From Thermoguttaceae bacterium (GTDB lineage: Bacteria; Planctomycetota; Planctomycetia; Pirellulales; Thermoguttaceae): a stretch of DNA of 35,834 nt. Below the pieces are notes generated by a model. That model was not told the origin of the DNA. It saw nothing but the letters and a program-made list of their open reading frames with translations, and made no database searches. The DNA lies in the NCBI GenBank assembly GCA_017939795.1, contig JAGBAA010000051.1, positions 1-35,834 of the forward strand, read 5' to 3'. Of this stretch, positions 23,828 through 32,918 are shown piece by piece (positions within the stretch are counted from its first letter, which is position 1; the number at the start of each line of letters is the position of its first letter). Made by a program: the position numbers and the translations under genes.

Positions 23828-23848
23828 GCCAAAGAGTCTTTTTTTCTC

Positions 23849-23877
23849 TGGCAAAAAGTCAGTTTTTTTGCTAGAAT
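23849..23877 (+). promoter_or_regulatory. Extended -10 promoter for the DUF4175-like gene
   Basis: TGGCAA at 23849-23854, a 17-bp spacer, and TAGAAT at 23872-23877 with TGC before it. A stem formed by TTTTTGCC and GGCAAAAA (about 23823-23856) overlaps the -35 box, so it could affect access. The leader to 24051 would be about 165 nt. The 499-bp gap 23552-24050 otherwise holds only the dyads and terminator listed. Confidence 0.5.
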
Positions 23878-24050
23878 GGGATCCTGGGACTTCCGGAGTA
23901 CCTGAATTCTCCGCTCTCTCAACGTCCGCTTCGTCCGGAAACCGCTTTTTGTTCGGGATCCGTCCGTGAATCGTTTTGTCGGGGGATCCGTCCTTGGGAA
24001 ACTGTTCCGCCGGTTTTGTTTTTTCGTCATTTTGTTTTATTTTAGCCCGT

Positions 24051-27000
24051 ATGTCCAATCCCGCACACAAGAAAACCGCCGAATCTTCAGGAAAACCGGT
24101 TTCTGCTCCGCTGAGAGTTTCTGAACCGGGGCAGGGAAAGACCATGCCGTCATCCGGAGCCGCTTTGACGAAAGACGTTTCCTCCATGTCTCCGGAAAGT
24201 TCAGCGGGTGAAACTGCGGCTTCCGGAAAGTCTGGAGTGTCGATTTCGGAATTCCTGCGGACATACTGGGGGCGACAGGCTTTCGAAAACGGCGACTGGA
24301 TCCATCCGCTTCCACCCTCGGTACGTGGAATGCTTGAACGGACTGCGGAGACGATCCGCAAGACGGAGATCCAGAGTACGCTTTGGACTCTGACGGGCAG
24401 TTCGGTCTCTTTTTTCTTCCTGATCGTTCTTGCGGAGCATTGGATCTTTCCGGAGGGGATTTCCAGTTGGGGACGCGGTCTGTTCCTTTTGGCGCTTCTC
24501 GGTCTCTGGGGCTGGATGATCTGGACGCGGATCGTGCCGTTTTTCCGCTGGCGGCTTCATCCGTACCATCTGGCGTCCGTGATCGAAGCCTCGCGTCCAG
24601 AACTGAAGAATGGTCTGCTGAATCTTCTCTGCCTTCTTCGGAAAAAGGAAGACGGGACCCCGGAAATACTGCGGGATACTCAGCTTGAGCGTCAGATCCT
24701 GAAGATCCTGGAACGGCATACTGCGGCGCAGATGCAGTGGATCGAGACGGAAAAACTCGTTTCTCCCAGACGGCGGAATACGATGCGTCTTGCGGCAGTG
24801 AGCCTTCTGGTGATTTTCGCAGTCTATGCCGTTTTGGCGCCGAAAAGTTCGTTTCGGAGCGTCGCGCGGACCCTTCTTCCCTGGTGCGAGATCCACGTGC
24901 CCCGGCGAGTCCAGATCGACGAGATCGTGCCTGGAAATGTGGTCCTTTACCAGGGGGAGACGCTCCATATTGAGGCCCGGTTTCGAAATTTGAAGGATGG
25001 GGAAACGCCGACGCTTTTTTATTCCTCGCCGGATCGAAAATACCTGGACGTTCCGGTCTCCATGCGCCAGGGGAGGGCTGAAGATGGGACGGAGATCAAA
25101 GGAATCTGGGAAACGGAACTTTCGGGGAACGGAAACGGCATTCAGGAAACCCTTGCGTGGCATTTGGAAGCCGGGGATGCCTGCTCGGAAACGTTCCGGG
25201 TCGAAGTACGTCCTCCGCTGAGCATTCAGATCGAAGAGATCCGTCTTGCGCCGCCGAAATATTCCGGACTTCCGTCTGTGCGGCAGACTGGCGGAGATAT
25301 TTTGGCACTTTTCGGAACACAGGCATTTTTGAAAGTCCGGACGAGTGAACCGGCGAAAAAGGTCTGGCTGGAGCTTTTGAATTTAGAGACCCGGAAAACA
25401 CAGACGGTCCAGTTTCTCCCGAATATTGTGGACGGTACCGCCTCAGAAACGCATTTCCATGCTTCCATGTTGCTGACCGGGAAGTTTATGCCCGGGAAAA
25501 CCGATGCGGAAAATACGCGGTTTGAGGCTCGATTCCGATTTGAGAATGCGGAAGGAAAGGAAGCTCCTGAACCGTTGGTCTACTGCTGGGAGATCTCACA
25601 GGACAGAGCACCGGAACTTCGGATCCTGGAGGGGCCGGAAGAAAATGCGGAAGTGCTTTCGGAAACTGCGGTACGTCTGGTACTTGAGGCTGCTGATCCG
25701 GATTTTGGTCTGCGTGCGGCGGGATTCTGCGCATCATGGAATGGGAAACGGCTCGCGATCCCGGCTCTTTTGAATCTCCCGGCAGAGAGCGGCGGGAAAA
25801 AAACGCCGTTTCGCGGAGAACTGACGTTTCATCCGTCCGAGTATGGACTGGAAGCGGGAGATGAGATCCTCTGGTGGGCCGAGGCGGAAGATACCCGGCG
25901 TCCCGGAGGGAATCGCGTCCAGACGGAACCGCGCCGTTTGCGGATCACGGATGGTTCTGGAGGAATAGAGCAGAGCCAGACGGGGAATGCCCAGCAAATG
26001 GAGCGTGAGGACGAAGACGGGACACTGCACGTCAGTCAGGACGCTCCGGGATTGGATGATTTGGACGCGGATCCGCAAAAAGAGAAGAAAAATGGTCCCG
26101 GAGCGGAATCTTTCATGGAAGATGCGGAGAAAACGGATGCGTCTCTGGAAGATGAGGCATCCGAGCTGAACGGCGAAAGTCTGGAGAGTGAAAGTCCGGA
26201 CAGCGAAAGTCAAACTTCCGGCGAAAGCGGGGAAGGGGAAAGTGCGTCGAATGACGGTGCGCAGACGCAGGGATCCGGCAGAGATGGTGGATCCGGTGGA
26301 TCTGGCGAAAATGACGAAGAGGACGGAGAAGGTGGATCTGGCGGAGACGGTGCTCGGACTGGCTCAACTGGAGAAAATGCGGACACCGACGGGGAGGGAG
26401 CGGACTCAAAGAATGCCGGAGAGTCTGGAAGATCCGGTGAAGGAACCGAAACGTCTGGTGAAGAAAAAGAGACTGGGATGTCCGGAAAACCGGGAACTTC
26501 CGGAAACGGCATGAAAGAAGAACGGAACGCGGAACCCAAACTGGCTCCGGACGGTTTCGATCCGCTTTCAGAGTCTTTGGCGGAAAAAGCAAAAGGAACG
26601 GGATCCGACGAAGAAAAACAGAACGGGGCGACTGGGGATCCTGCGCAGGAACCGCACGGGGAAAATTCTTCCGGGGAACCGAGCGCGGACAAAGAACCGA
26701 ACGCGGACAAAGAACCGAACGCGGGAAAAGATCCGAAAGACGGTACGTCTGCGGGTACCGGCCGGAATGCGGATGGGCGTGAAGGGGAAAATGCCGGGCA
26801 GGAAAAGAACGATGCTCCTGGCGGTTCAGGTGAAGAAAAGGACGGCAGAGGGTCAGACGATGCATCGGACGGCGGGCTGGAACGCAGTAAAAAAACCGAC
26901 GAAAAGACCGGAAAGGGGCGAAATGGTCAGGAACCTGGACAGACGGTGAGTGCGCCTTTGGAAGAGGACGAAAACTCGGAAGATGACGGCGGATCCGAAA

Positions 27001-28397
27001 CGGACGACCGGCGCAAAAAGACCGGAAAGGACCATGGCGGCGGGGCCAAAACGGAAGGCGAGACTCCGGACGATGCGTCGAGTGCCTTGAGCGGGACGGA
27101 GGATGGTTCGGATTCTGCGCAGGATCTTCCCAGTCCGGTCATGGAAAAAGAGAAAAGCGACGGCAGCGGGCTTCAGGACTCCGACAGTCAGCGTCCCGGA
27201 CGTGAAGAGATCGAGGATGACGGCTCAGGATCGTGGGGGGAAGAAGATATCCGTCCTGCGGAATCGTCTGAGAAAACGGGGACGAGACCGGATCCGGTGA
27301 GCGATCCGGGGGAAGCGGTTGAAGAGATCCTTCGGCATCGGGAACGGAATCCGGAGTCCCGTCCCGCGACGCTTCCGCCGAATGAAAAGTCGCCCGGTGC
27401 AGACGGTTCCGATGCCCCCGCGCCGCAGGACGTACCGGCATCGGAGATCGGGGAGGGAAAAGCGGAACTTCAGGAGCATTCGGAAGAGGATGCTTTGGAA
27501 TCTGCCCCCGAAGCGAACGGACAGTTCGACGAAAAGAAGGAAACGGAGCCGGGCCGGTCATCGAATCAGGACGGCTCGCAGTCTGGAGATGCGGGAGACC
27601 GAAAGTCCAAAAACGGAATGAAGCCGGATAATTCGACGGAAGCAGGCGGCCGTGCCGGGGAGAATCGCGGAGGAAACCGAAACGGCGCGGAGGAACAGTC
27701 GAACCAGCAGGGACTCGGCCGCGACGGAAGCAACACGCCGAATGAATCCGGAAACCCAACCGGAAGCGGCGGGGAGGGACCCACGGGGGAACGCGGCGGA
27801 AACAGTACATTGGCAGATCATCCGACCGGAAGCAGTGACCCGCAGAAACGTGAGGGAAACGGAAGCGAAACGAAGACCGGTGAGCGTCAGAGTCAGGAGC
27901 ATGGATCCGGGAAAAATGCGCAGAAAAGCGGGAATTCGACAGCAAGCGGCGGTTCCGGGATCGGCGATGAGGTCCGGAGTCCGATGGGAACGCACGGAAA
28001 TGCGGCACCCGCACAGAAAGAGGACGCGGTAAATGCGGAATTTGCGCGCCGGCAGACCGTTCTGGCTCTCGAGCATCTCCGCGACGCGCTGGATCGGGGA
28101 GACGATTCCCTTTTGGAATACCTTGGCTGGACGAGAGACGAGGCGCGGGAATTTCTGGAAGAGTGGGAAAAGCTCAACGCAGATCTTGACCGTCCCGGAG
28201 CGTCGGAGGAAGAGCGTAGACGTTCTGAGAACGCCTTCCGAAATCTTGGACTGACGCCGAAGACGTTCCGATATGGAAACCGGACTGAGACGGAAAAGCA
28301 GCGTCCTGCCGTGCGCAGCGGACGCAGGATCGAGGCTCCGACACAATGGCGCGAACATTTTGAAGCATTTTCCCGCGGTGTGGGAAACGGCGAATGA
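24051..28397 (+). CDS. DUF4175-like giant membrane protein with long disordered region
   Basis: A 1448-residue protein. Hydrophobic segments at about 111-133, 141-162 and 245-263 span the membrane; a large beta-rich extracytoplasmic part follows (about 265-635, with IEARFRNLKDGETPTLFYSS and PPKYSGLP). This layout, with PYHLASVIEASRPELKNGLLNLL and VRPPLSIQIEEIRLAPPKYSG, resembles DUF4175/TIGR02302-type proteins. Residues about 637-1320 are an enormous low-complexity stretch rich in Glu, Asp, Ser, Gly, Asn and Lys. The last 120 residues (FARRQTVLALEHLRDALDRGDDSLLEYLGWTRDEA, quoted only as a guide) form a separate, ordered helical domain. The ATG at 24051 lacks a ribosome-binding site; an in-frame TTG at 23976 and ATG at 24144 are alternatives. 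Planctomycete relatives often sit near MoxR/DUF58/VWA genes, which are not here. Function unknown; an envelope role is inferred. Confidence 0.83.
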   Translation: MSNPAHKKTAESSGKPVSAPLRVSEPGQGKTMPSSGAALTKDVSSMSPESSAGETAASGKSGVSISEFLRTYWGRQAFENGDWIHPLPPSVRGMLERTAETIRKTEIQSTLWTLTGSSVSFFFLIVLAEHWIFPEGISSWGRGLFLLALLGLWGWMIWTRIVPFFRWRLHPYHLASVIEASRPELKNGLLNLLCLLRKKEDGTPEILRDTQLERQILKILERHTAAQMQWIETEKLVSPRRRNTMRLAAVSLLVIFAVYAVLAPKSSFRSVARTLLPWCEIHVPRRVQIDEIVPGNVVLYQGETLHIEARFRNLKDGETPTLFYSSPDRKYLDVPVSMRQGRAEDGTEIKGIWETELSGNGNGIQETLAWHLEAGDACSETFRVEVRPPLSIQIEEIRLAPPKYSGLPSVRQTGGDILALFGTQAFLKVRTSEPAKKVWLELLNLETRKTQTVQFLPNIVDGTASETHFHASMLLTGKFMPGKTDAENTRFEARFRFENAEGKEAPEPLVYCWEISQDRAPELRILEGPEENAEVLSETAVRLVLEAADPDFGLRAAGFCASWNGKRLAIPALLNLPAESGGKKTPFRGELTFHPSEYGLEAGDEILWWAEAEDTRRPGGNRVQTEPRRLRITDGSGGIEQSQTGNAQQMEREDEDGTLHVSQDAPGLDDLDADPQKEKKNGPGAESFMEDAEKTDASLEDEASELNGESLESESPDSESQTSGESGEGESASNDGAQTQGSGRDGGSGGSGENDEEDGEGGSGGDGARTGSTGENADTDGEGADSKNAGESGRSGEGTETSGEEKETGMSGKPGTSGNGMKEERNAEPKLAPDGFDPLSESLAEKAKGTGSDEEKQNGATGDPAQEPHGENSSGEPSADKEPNADKEPNAGKDPKDGTSAGTGRNADGREGENAGQEKNDAPGGSGEEKDGRGSDDASDGGLERSKKTDEKTGKGRNGQEPGQTVSAPLEEDENSEDDGGSETDDRRKKTGKDHGGGAKTEGETPDDASSALSGTEDGSDSAQDLPSPVMEKEKSDGSGLQDSDSQRPGREEIEDDGSGSWGEEDIRPAESSEKTGTRPDPVSDPGEAVEEILRHRERNPESRPATLPPNEKSPGADGSDAPAPQDVPASEIGEGKAELQEHSEEDALESAPEANGQFDEKKETEPGRSSNQDGSQSGDAGDRKSKNGMKPDNSTEAGGRAGENRGGNRNGAEEQSNQQGLGRDGSNTPNESGNPTGSGGEGPTGERGGNSTLADHPTGSSDPQKREGNGSETKTGERQSQEHGSGKNAQKSGNSTASGGSGIGDEVRSPMGTHGNAAPAQKEDAVNAEFARRQTVLALEHLRDALDRGDDSLLEYLGWTRDEAREFLEEWEKLNADLDRPGASEEERRRSENAFRNLGLTPKTFRYGNRTETEKQRPAVRSGRRIEAPTQWREHFEAFSRGVGNGE
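26685..26738 (+). repeat. 18-bp tandem repeats in the disordered region
   Basis: GCGGACAAAGAACCGAAC occurs exactly at 26685-26702 and 26703-26720, with a third degenerate copy to 26738, giving repeated ADKEPN in frame. It shows that the disordered segment grows by slippage. Confidence 0.85.
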
Positions 28398-28419
28398 GTC
28401 GAAATGAGCTGAAATGCAG

Positions 28420-28448
28420 AGAAGCTCCCGTTTCGAGGAGCTTCTTTT
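28420..28448 (+). terminator. Intrinsic terminator of the DUF4175-like gene
   Basis: AGAAGCTCC (28420-28428) pairs with GGAGCTTCT (28437-28445) around an 8-nt loop, followed by a short T run. It starts 22 nt after the stop codon and lies between convergent genes. Confidence 0.75.
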
Positions 28449-28478
28449 GTGTGCTGGAGGGTCGATCCCGTATTCCAA

Positions 28479-28512
28479 ATTCAGAATTCGTCATTCAGAA
28501 TTCGTCATTCAG
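28479..28512. repeat. 14-bp direct repeats at the end of the GDSL gene
   Basis: ATTCAGAATTCGTC occurs at 28479-28492 and 28493-28506, and ATTCAG again at 28507. The last copy overlaps the stop codon of the GDSL gene. Each contains the palindrome GAATTC. Confidence 0.85.
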
Positions 28513-29225
28513 TTTTTCGTGCCGGTCCATGCCTGAACGATCGGTTCAACGGCTTCGGCCCAGAGATAGTAGCCTGCCGTGTTCGGGTGGAGCTGGTCGG
28601 GCATGAGTTCGGTCTTCAGCGTGCCGTCTTCGTTCAGGAAGATCCCATTGATGTTCTTGAAGAAGATGAATTTTCCGTCGGCCAGTGCCGGGAGCTGTGC
28701 GTTGATGGCGTCGATACGCACGCGGTACTGCTTTCCGGGAACGGGACCGGTTTCGGGCTGGGAGCGCGGAAAAACGGCGAGGAGCAGGATCTTGGCTTCC
28801 GGGAATTTGACGCGCAGTGCCGCGAGGATCTCGCGGATCCCTTCCACGGTGTATCGCGCGGTAGTTTCAGGACCGCGGTCCATATTGTTCGTGCCGATCA
28901 TGAGCATGATCATCTTCGGCGAGATGGTGTTGAGCATCGGATTGGCGAGACGCTGCATCGTCTGGTCGGTGATGTCGCCGCTGACCCCGATGTTCACGGT
29001 CTTGCGGTTGGCGTTGGAGAAGTACTTCTGGTAGACTTCCAGACCATAATTTCCCGATCTGTCCCAAAAGTCGGTGATGGAATCGCCGACCATGAGGATA
29101 TCCACGGTTTCTTTCGCCGGGGACTGATCCTGCGCCTGGACCGGAGCGGAGAGCAGAGCGGTGAGGGCCGTGAGGCACAGTCCCGCGATGAGTGCGAAGC
29201 GGGCGCGAGTGAAGAACTTTTTCAT
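28509..29225 (-). CDS. Exported GDSL/SGNH-type hydrolase
   Basis: A 238-residue secreted esterase or acetylhydrolase of the SGNH superfamily. The signal peptide ends at PVQA (residue 31). All four blocks are visible: GDSIT with nucleophile S49, the oxyanion glycine in GVSGD (G83), GTNN with N113, and DQLHP with the catalytic D210 and H213. Related planctomycete proteins are annotated as platelet-activating-factor acetylhydrolase-like or as acetylxylan/sialate esterases, but the substrate cannot be read here. The ribosome-binding site AAGGAAAA precedes the start. The promoter (29292-29320) diverges from that of fumC. Fits an exported carbohydrate-deacetylation role, by inference. Confidence 0.93.
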   Translation of the reverse strand: MKKFFTRARFALIAGLCLTALTALLSAPVQAQDQSPAKETVDILMVGDSITDFWDRSGNYGLEVYQKYFSNANRKTVNIGVSGDITDQTMQRLANPMLNTISPKMIMLMIGTNNMDRGPETTARYTVEGIREILAALRVKFPEAKILLLAVFPRSQPETGPVPGKQYRVRIDAINAQLPALADGKFIFFKNINGIFLNEDGTLKTELMPDQLHPNTAGYYLWAEAVEPIVQAWTGTKN

Positions 29226-29291
29226 GTGCGTTTTCCTTTTTTTTCTTTTTTCTGAGGGTTGGTGGGGATGAAAATCAACTCACTACGGCCA

Positions 29292-29320
29292 ATTATACCA
29301 TAATCTGTCCTTTCAGTAAA
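29292..29320 (-). promoter_or_regulatory. Promoter of the GDSL gene
   Basis: On the minus strand TTTACT (29320-29315), a 17-bp spacer and a consensus TATAAT (29297-29292), with TGG before it. It diverges from the fumC promoter starting at 29330. Confidence 0.8.
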
Positions 29321-29329
29321 TACGGGGGC

Positions 29330-29357
29330 TTGACTTTTTCTTTATTCGTGGCATAAT
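29330..29357 (+). promoter_or_regulatory. Promoter of fumC
   Basis: TTGACT at 29330-29335, a 16-bp spacer and CATAAT at 29352-29357. The leader to 29454 is about 90 nt. Only 9 bp separate its -35 box from that of the GDSL gene. Confidence 0.7.
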
Positions 29358-29453
29358 TCAGGAAAATGTTTACCGGTTTCGCAGATTTTCCGGTTTCGCG
29401 GAGCGCAGGAATCAAATTTTCCGGATCCTTTTTTCTTCAGGGAGCAAAATTTC

Positions 29454-30866
29454 ATGAAAGAACGCATTGAACGGGACTCGATGGGCGAAGTGCGCCTTCC
29501 GGCGGACGTCTACTATGGTGCGCAGACGCAGCGTGCCGTGGAGAACTTTCCGATCGCGCAGGCTCCGCTTCCTGCGAAAATGATCCAGGCAATGGGGCTG
29601 GTGAAGTGGGCGGCCGCAAGCGCGAATGAAAAACTCGGACTTCTCGGTAAAAAACTCACGCCGGAGCAGATCGAAGCGATGAAGACGGCGGCACTCGAGG
29701 TCGCGGACGGCAAAATGGGAGACCAGTTCCCGGTGGACATCTACCAGACGGGGTCGGGAACTTCCACGAACATGAACGTGAACGAGGTCATTTCAAACCG
29801 TGCGATCGAGATCTGCGGCGGAGACCGTTTCGACATGAAGAAACCGATCCATCCCAACGACCATGTGAACATGGGGCAGAGCACCAACGACATTTTTCCC
29901 ACGGCGATCCACGTTGCGGGAGCGAAGCTCATTCACGAATCGCTCGTGCCGGCTCTGGAAGCGTGTGCCGTGGCATTCGCGCAGAAGGCGGAGGAGTGGA
30001 AGGACATTCTGAAGATCGGACGCACGCATCTTGCCGACGCCACGCCGATGACGCTGGGGCAGGAATTCGGAAGTTTTGCGCGTCAGATGGAGCTGGCGGT
30101 CCAGGACGCTCGTGATGCGGAAAAGGCACTTCATGAACTTCCGGCAGGCGGGACGGCCGTCGGGTCAGGGATCAATACGCATCCGCGATTCGCGGCAGAG
30201 ACGGCGGCGTTTCTGAGCGAAAAGACCGGGATCCCGTTCTGTGAGGCGGTCGATCATTTCGAGGCGAACGCGCAGCGGACCGGCGTGGTGCGTGCCCATT
30301 CGCTTTTGAAGGCCGTCGCGGTGACTCTCATGAACGTCGCGAATAACGTGCGCTGGCTTGGTTCCGGACCGCGCTGCGGATACTATGAGATCGCGCTTCC
30401 CGACCTTCAGCCCGGAAGTTCCATCATGCCCGGCAAGGTGAATCCGGTCCTCTGTGAGAGTTCGATCCAGGTCGCGGCCCGCGTCATTGGAAACGACACG
30501 GCGATCGCCGTCTGCGGCGGTGCGGGAGGCCAGTTCCAGCTGAACATCACGATGCCGCTGATGGCCGCAGTCCTGCTTGAAAGTGCGGAGATCATGGCGC
30601 GGTGCGTGGACGTTTTCACGCGGAATTGTGTTGCCGGTCTGAAAGCGAACCGCGAAAAATGCGAGGCCTCCGTCGAACAGAGTCTCTCGATGGTCACGTC
30701 GCTGAACCCGTACATCGGCTACGAAAAAGCCGCGGCTTTGGCGAAGGAAGCCTTCAAAACGGGCAAGACGATCCGGGAACTCTGTCTTGAGCAGGAAGTT
30801 CTTCCTCCGGACGTACTTGCACAGGCTCTCGACCCCATGAAAATGACCCGTCCGCTCGAAGGCTGA
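29454..30866 (+). CDS. fumC: Class II fumarate hydratase
   Basis: A 470-residue, oxygen-stable fumarase that interconverts fumarate and malate in the TCA cycle, working as a tetramer in the cytoplasm. Visible class II motifs are QTGSGTSTNMNVNEV, NMGQSTNDIFPTAIH, GRTHLADATPMTLGQEF and the signature GSSIMPGKVNP (321-330). No insertion or truncation; the length is usual (460-470). The ribosome-binding site AGGGAG at 29439-29444 is nine bases upstream. The aspartase family is similar, but the GRTHLADATPMTLGQ motif and length favour fumarase. Confidence 0.96.
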   Translation: MKERIERDSMGEVRLPADVYYGAQTQRAVENFPIAQAPLPAKMIQAMGLVKWAAASANEKLGLLGKKLTPEQIEAMKTAALEVADGKMGDQFPVDIYQTGSGTSTNMNVNEVISNRAIEICGGDRFDMKKPIHPNDHVNMGQSTNDIFPTAIHVAGAKLIHESLVPALEACAVAFAQKAEEWKDILKIGRTHLADATPMTLGQEFGSFARQMELAVQDARDAEKALHELPAGGTAVGSGINTHPRFAAETAAFLSEKTGIPFCEAVDHFEANAQRTGVVRAHSLLKAVAVTLMNVANNVRWLGSGPRCGYYEIALPDLQPGSSIMPGKVNPVLCESSIQVAARVIGNDTAIAVCGGAGGQFQLNITMPLMAAVLLESAEIMARCVDVFTRNCVAGLKANREKCEASVEQSLSMVTSLNPYIGYEKAAALAKEAFKTGKTIRELCLEQEVLPPDVLAQALDPMKMTRPLEG

Positions 30867-31187
30867 GGCCGCTGAAAATACAGCACGCGGAGGGCTCCGG
30901 AGAGAGAAACACGAAAAGAACGGAAAAACACAACATGGATTTTAAAATATTTTAAATCACTTCGTGAAATTCATTTTTTTCGTGTGTTTCGTGTTTCTTT
31001 CAGTCCGTTTTCAGTGTTTTCTGCGGCGGCATTTCTGAATTATTTTTATGTCGGGAATTTCAGGAAATTTTTCCCTAAAAAAGTTCAAAAAAAGTTTCCC
31101 AGTGCTTGACATTCTGGAAAAAGAGAGTAAACTTAAAGGAAATTTTCTTCCATTTCCAATATGGTCACGAAAAAAGAGAGAAAAATC
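30867..31187. other. Intergenic region between fumC and trpB
   Basis: No gene is visible. A 12-bp inverted repeat AGAAACACGAAA (30905-30916) and its complement (30987-30998) frame an AT-rich palindromic stretch around 30940-30958 and a small TCAC...GTGA stem. It may be the fumC terminator region, though no clean hairpin plus T run follows fumC. Confidence 0.5.
31106..31133 (+). promoter_or_regulatory. Promoter of trpB
   Basis: TTGACA at 31106-31111, a 16-bp spacer and TAAACT at 31128-31133. The leader is short (about 20-48 nt depending on the start), too short for a classical trp attenuator. Confidence 0.65.
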
Positions 31188-32417
31188 ATGGACTATTCCA
31201 CATACCTGCGCAATTATCCGGACCTCAACGGCTACTTTGGCCCGTACGGCGGCGGACAGGAATTTTTGCCGGAAGAACTCCGTTCGGTCTTTCAGGAGAT
31301 CGACGAAGCGTACCGCACCATCTGCCACAGTGCTCAGTTCATCAGCGAGCTGCGCCGTATTCGCCGCGAATTTCAGGGCCGACCTACGCCGGTCTACCAT
31401 TGCGAGAAGCTCTCACAAAAACTCGGCGCGTGCCAGATCTACCTGAAGCGTGAAGACCTGAACCACACCGGGGCGCACAAGCTGAATCACTGCATGGGCG
31501 AGGGGCTTCTGGCGAAGTATCTCGGACGCAAAAAGATCATTGCGGAGACCGGAGCGGGACAGCACGGTGTAGCGCTCGCGACGGCGGCGGCGTATTTCGG
31601 GCTGGAATGCGACATCTACATGGGGGAGATCGACATCGCGAAGCAGGCTCCGAACGTGACGCGCATGAAGATGCTCGGTGCGAACGTCGTGTGCGTGACT
31701 CACGGACAGAAAACGCTTAAGGAGGCGGTGGACGCCGCGTTTGAAGCGTATCTGAAGGACTACAAAAACTGCATTTACTGCATCGGATCGGCCCTTGGTC
31801 CGCATCCGTTCCCGATGATGGTCCGTGATTTCCAATACGTCGTGGGTGAGGAAGCCCGCGCCCAGTTCCTCGAAATGACCGGTCATCTTCCGGATGCTGT
31901 GGCGGCTTGCGTCGGCGGCGGGTCGAATTCCATCGGAACGTTCATTCCTTTCCTGAACGACCCGGTCGACATTTACGGAGTCGAGCCGCTTGGAAAAGGT
32001 GCGGAACCCGGTCAGCATGCCGCGACCATGAGCTTTGGGACCAACGGAGTCCTGCATGGATTCCGGAGCAAATTCCTTCAGAAGGAAGACGGGGATGCTG
32101 CAGACGTTTACTCGATCGCCAGCGGACTGGACTATCCCGGTGTCGGTCCGGAACACGCATTCCTGAGCGACCTTGGCCGCGTCAAGTATGAGACTGCCAG
32201 CGACGAGGAAGCCGTGGATGCATTCTTCAAGCTCTGCCGTTACGAAGGGATCATCCCTGCGCTGGAAAGTTCCCACGCTGTGGCTTTCGGGATGCGCTAT
32301 GCCCGTGAACATCGGGTCGGGTCCATTCTCGTGACCCTTTCCGGACGCGGAGACAAAGATGTCGACTACGTGGCGGAACATTACGGCTACGGCGACGAAT
32401 ATGTTTTTGAAGATTAA
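31188..32417 (+). CDS. trpB: Tryptophan synthase beta subunit
   Basis: A 409-residue PLP enzyme that condenses indole with serine to tryptophan. The PLP lysine lies in NHTGAHKLN (K98). Further family motifs are [25 protein letters not shown], the phosphate-binding GGGSNSIG, and the C-terminal LSGRGDKD. The N terminus [16 protein letters not shown] is the usual TrpB type 1 start. The ATG at 31188 begins this conserved part and follows a purine-rich stretch; an ATG at 31161 is possible. The promoter and terminator flank it closely, so it is transcribed alone. trpA is absent from the window, so it may be unlinked. Gene identity is secure. Confidence 0.96.
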   Translation: MDYSTYLRNYPDLNGYFGPYGGGQEFLPEELRSVFQEIDEAYRTICHSAQFISELRRIRREFQGRPTPVYHCEKLSQKLGACQIYLKREDLNHTGAHKLNHCMGEGLLAKYLGRKKIIAETGAGQHGVALATAAAYFGLECDIYMGEIDIAKQAPNVTRMKMLGANVVCVTHGQKTLKEAVDAAFEAYLKDYKNCIYCIGSALGPHPFPMMVRDFQYVVGEEARAQFLEMTGHLPDAVAACVGGGSNSIGTFIPFLNDPVDIYGVEPLGKGAEPGQHAATMSFGTNGVLHGFRSKFLQKEDGDAADVYSIASGLDYPGVGPEHAFLSDLGRVKYETASDEEAVDAFFKLCRYEGIIPALESSHAVAFGMRYAREHRVGSILVTLSGRGDKDVDYVAEHYGYGDEYVFED

Positions 32418-32433
32418 ATATCTTAATTTTGAG

Positions 32434-32467
32434 AAAAGCGTTTCATGCATAATGAAACGCTTTTTTT
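32434..32467 (+). terminator. Intrinsic terminator of trpB
   Basis: AAAAGCGTTTCAT (32434-32446) pairs with ATGAAACGCTTTT (32452-32464) around GCATA; the T run reaches 32467. It begins 17 nt after the stop codon. Confidence 0.95.
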
Positions 32468-32918
32468 GATTAAATCCGTAAAAGCAGAACCTGTCCTGAA
32501 AAAATCTTTTTTTATTTTATTTTTTTGCGGTGGGACACTCTTGAAATCCTTTCGTATTTTGTTATATTGAAAATGAAGGATTCCTTTTCTTTCCCTGTTT
32601 TTTGGAATCTCGGGCAGGAAGGGAAAAAAAAGGTTTGATTATTGAACGAAACAGTCTCTTAATATTGTTTCAATGTAAATAAAAAAATCTTGGAAATTTT
32701 TCAATATTTTCACTTCAAACTATTTACAAACAAAGATTTTGTGGTAAAATAGGGGAGAGTGAAAGTTTTGGAAGTGTGGAGAAAATGTAAGAGTTTTGTG
32801 GTATGACTTTTGCAGCTTCAGCTTCTTCACTTTTTCATTTCCCGTATCAGGATTTTTGAGTTTCCCGCTCATCCCTGATTTTTATTCTTAAGTTTTGGTT
32901 TTATCATGGAGAATTGCG
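32468..32918 (+). promoter_or_regulatory. Long leader of the giant surface protein, two promoters
   Basis: No gene is visible in this AT-rich 451 bp. Two promoter candidates are clear: TTGAAA (32541-32546), 16 bp, TATATT (32563-32568); and TTTACA (32723-32728), 16 bp, TAAAAT (32745-32750) with TGG before it. Between them, GATTCC/GGAATC (32579-32584 with 32604-32609) and TTTCCCT/AGGGAAA (32590-32596 with 32620-32626) could form mutually exclusive stems in the transcript. The second promoter would give a leader of about 160 nt. Confidence 0.6.

Noticed and set aside
31012..31400. 129-codon minus-strand frame between fumC and trpB
   Set aside because: It covers the trpB promoter and coding start on the opposite strand and shows no domain.
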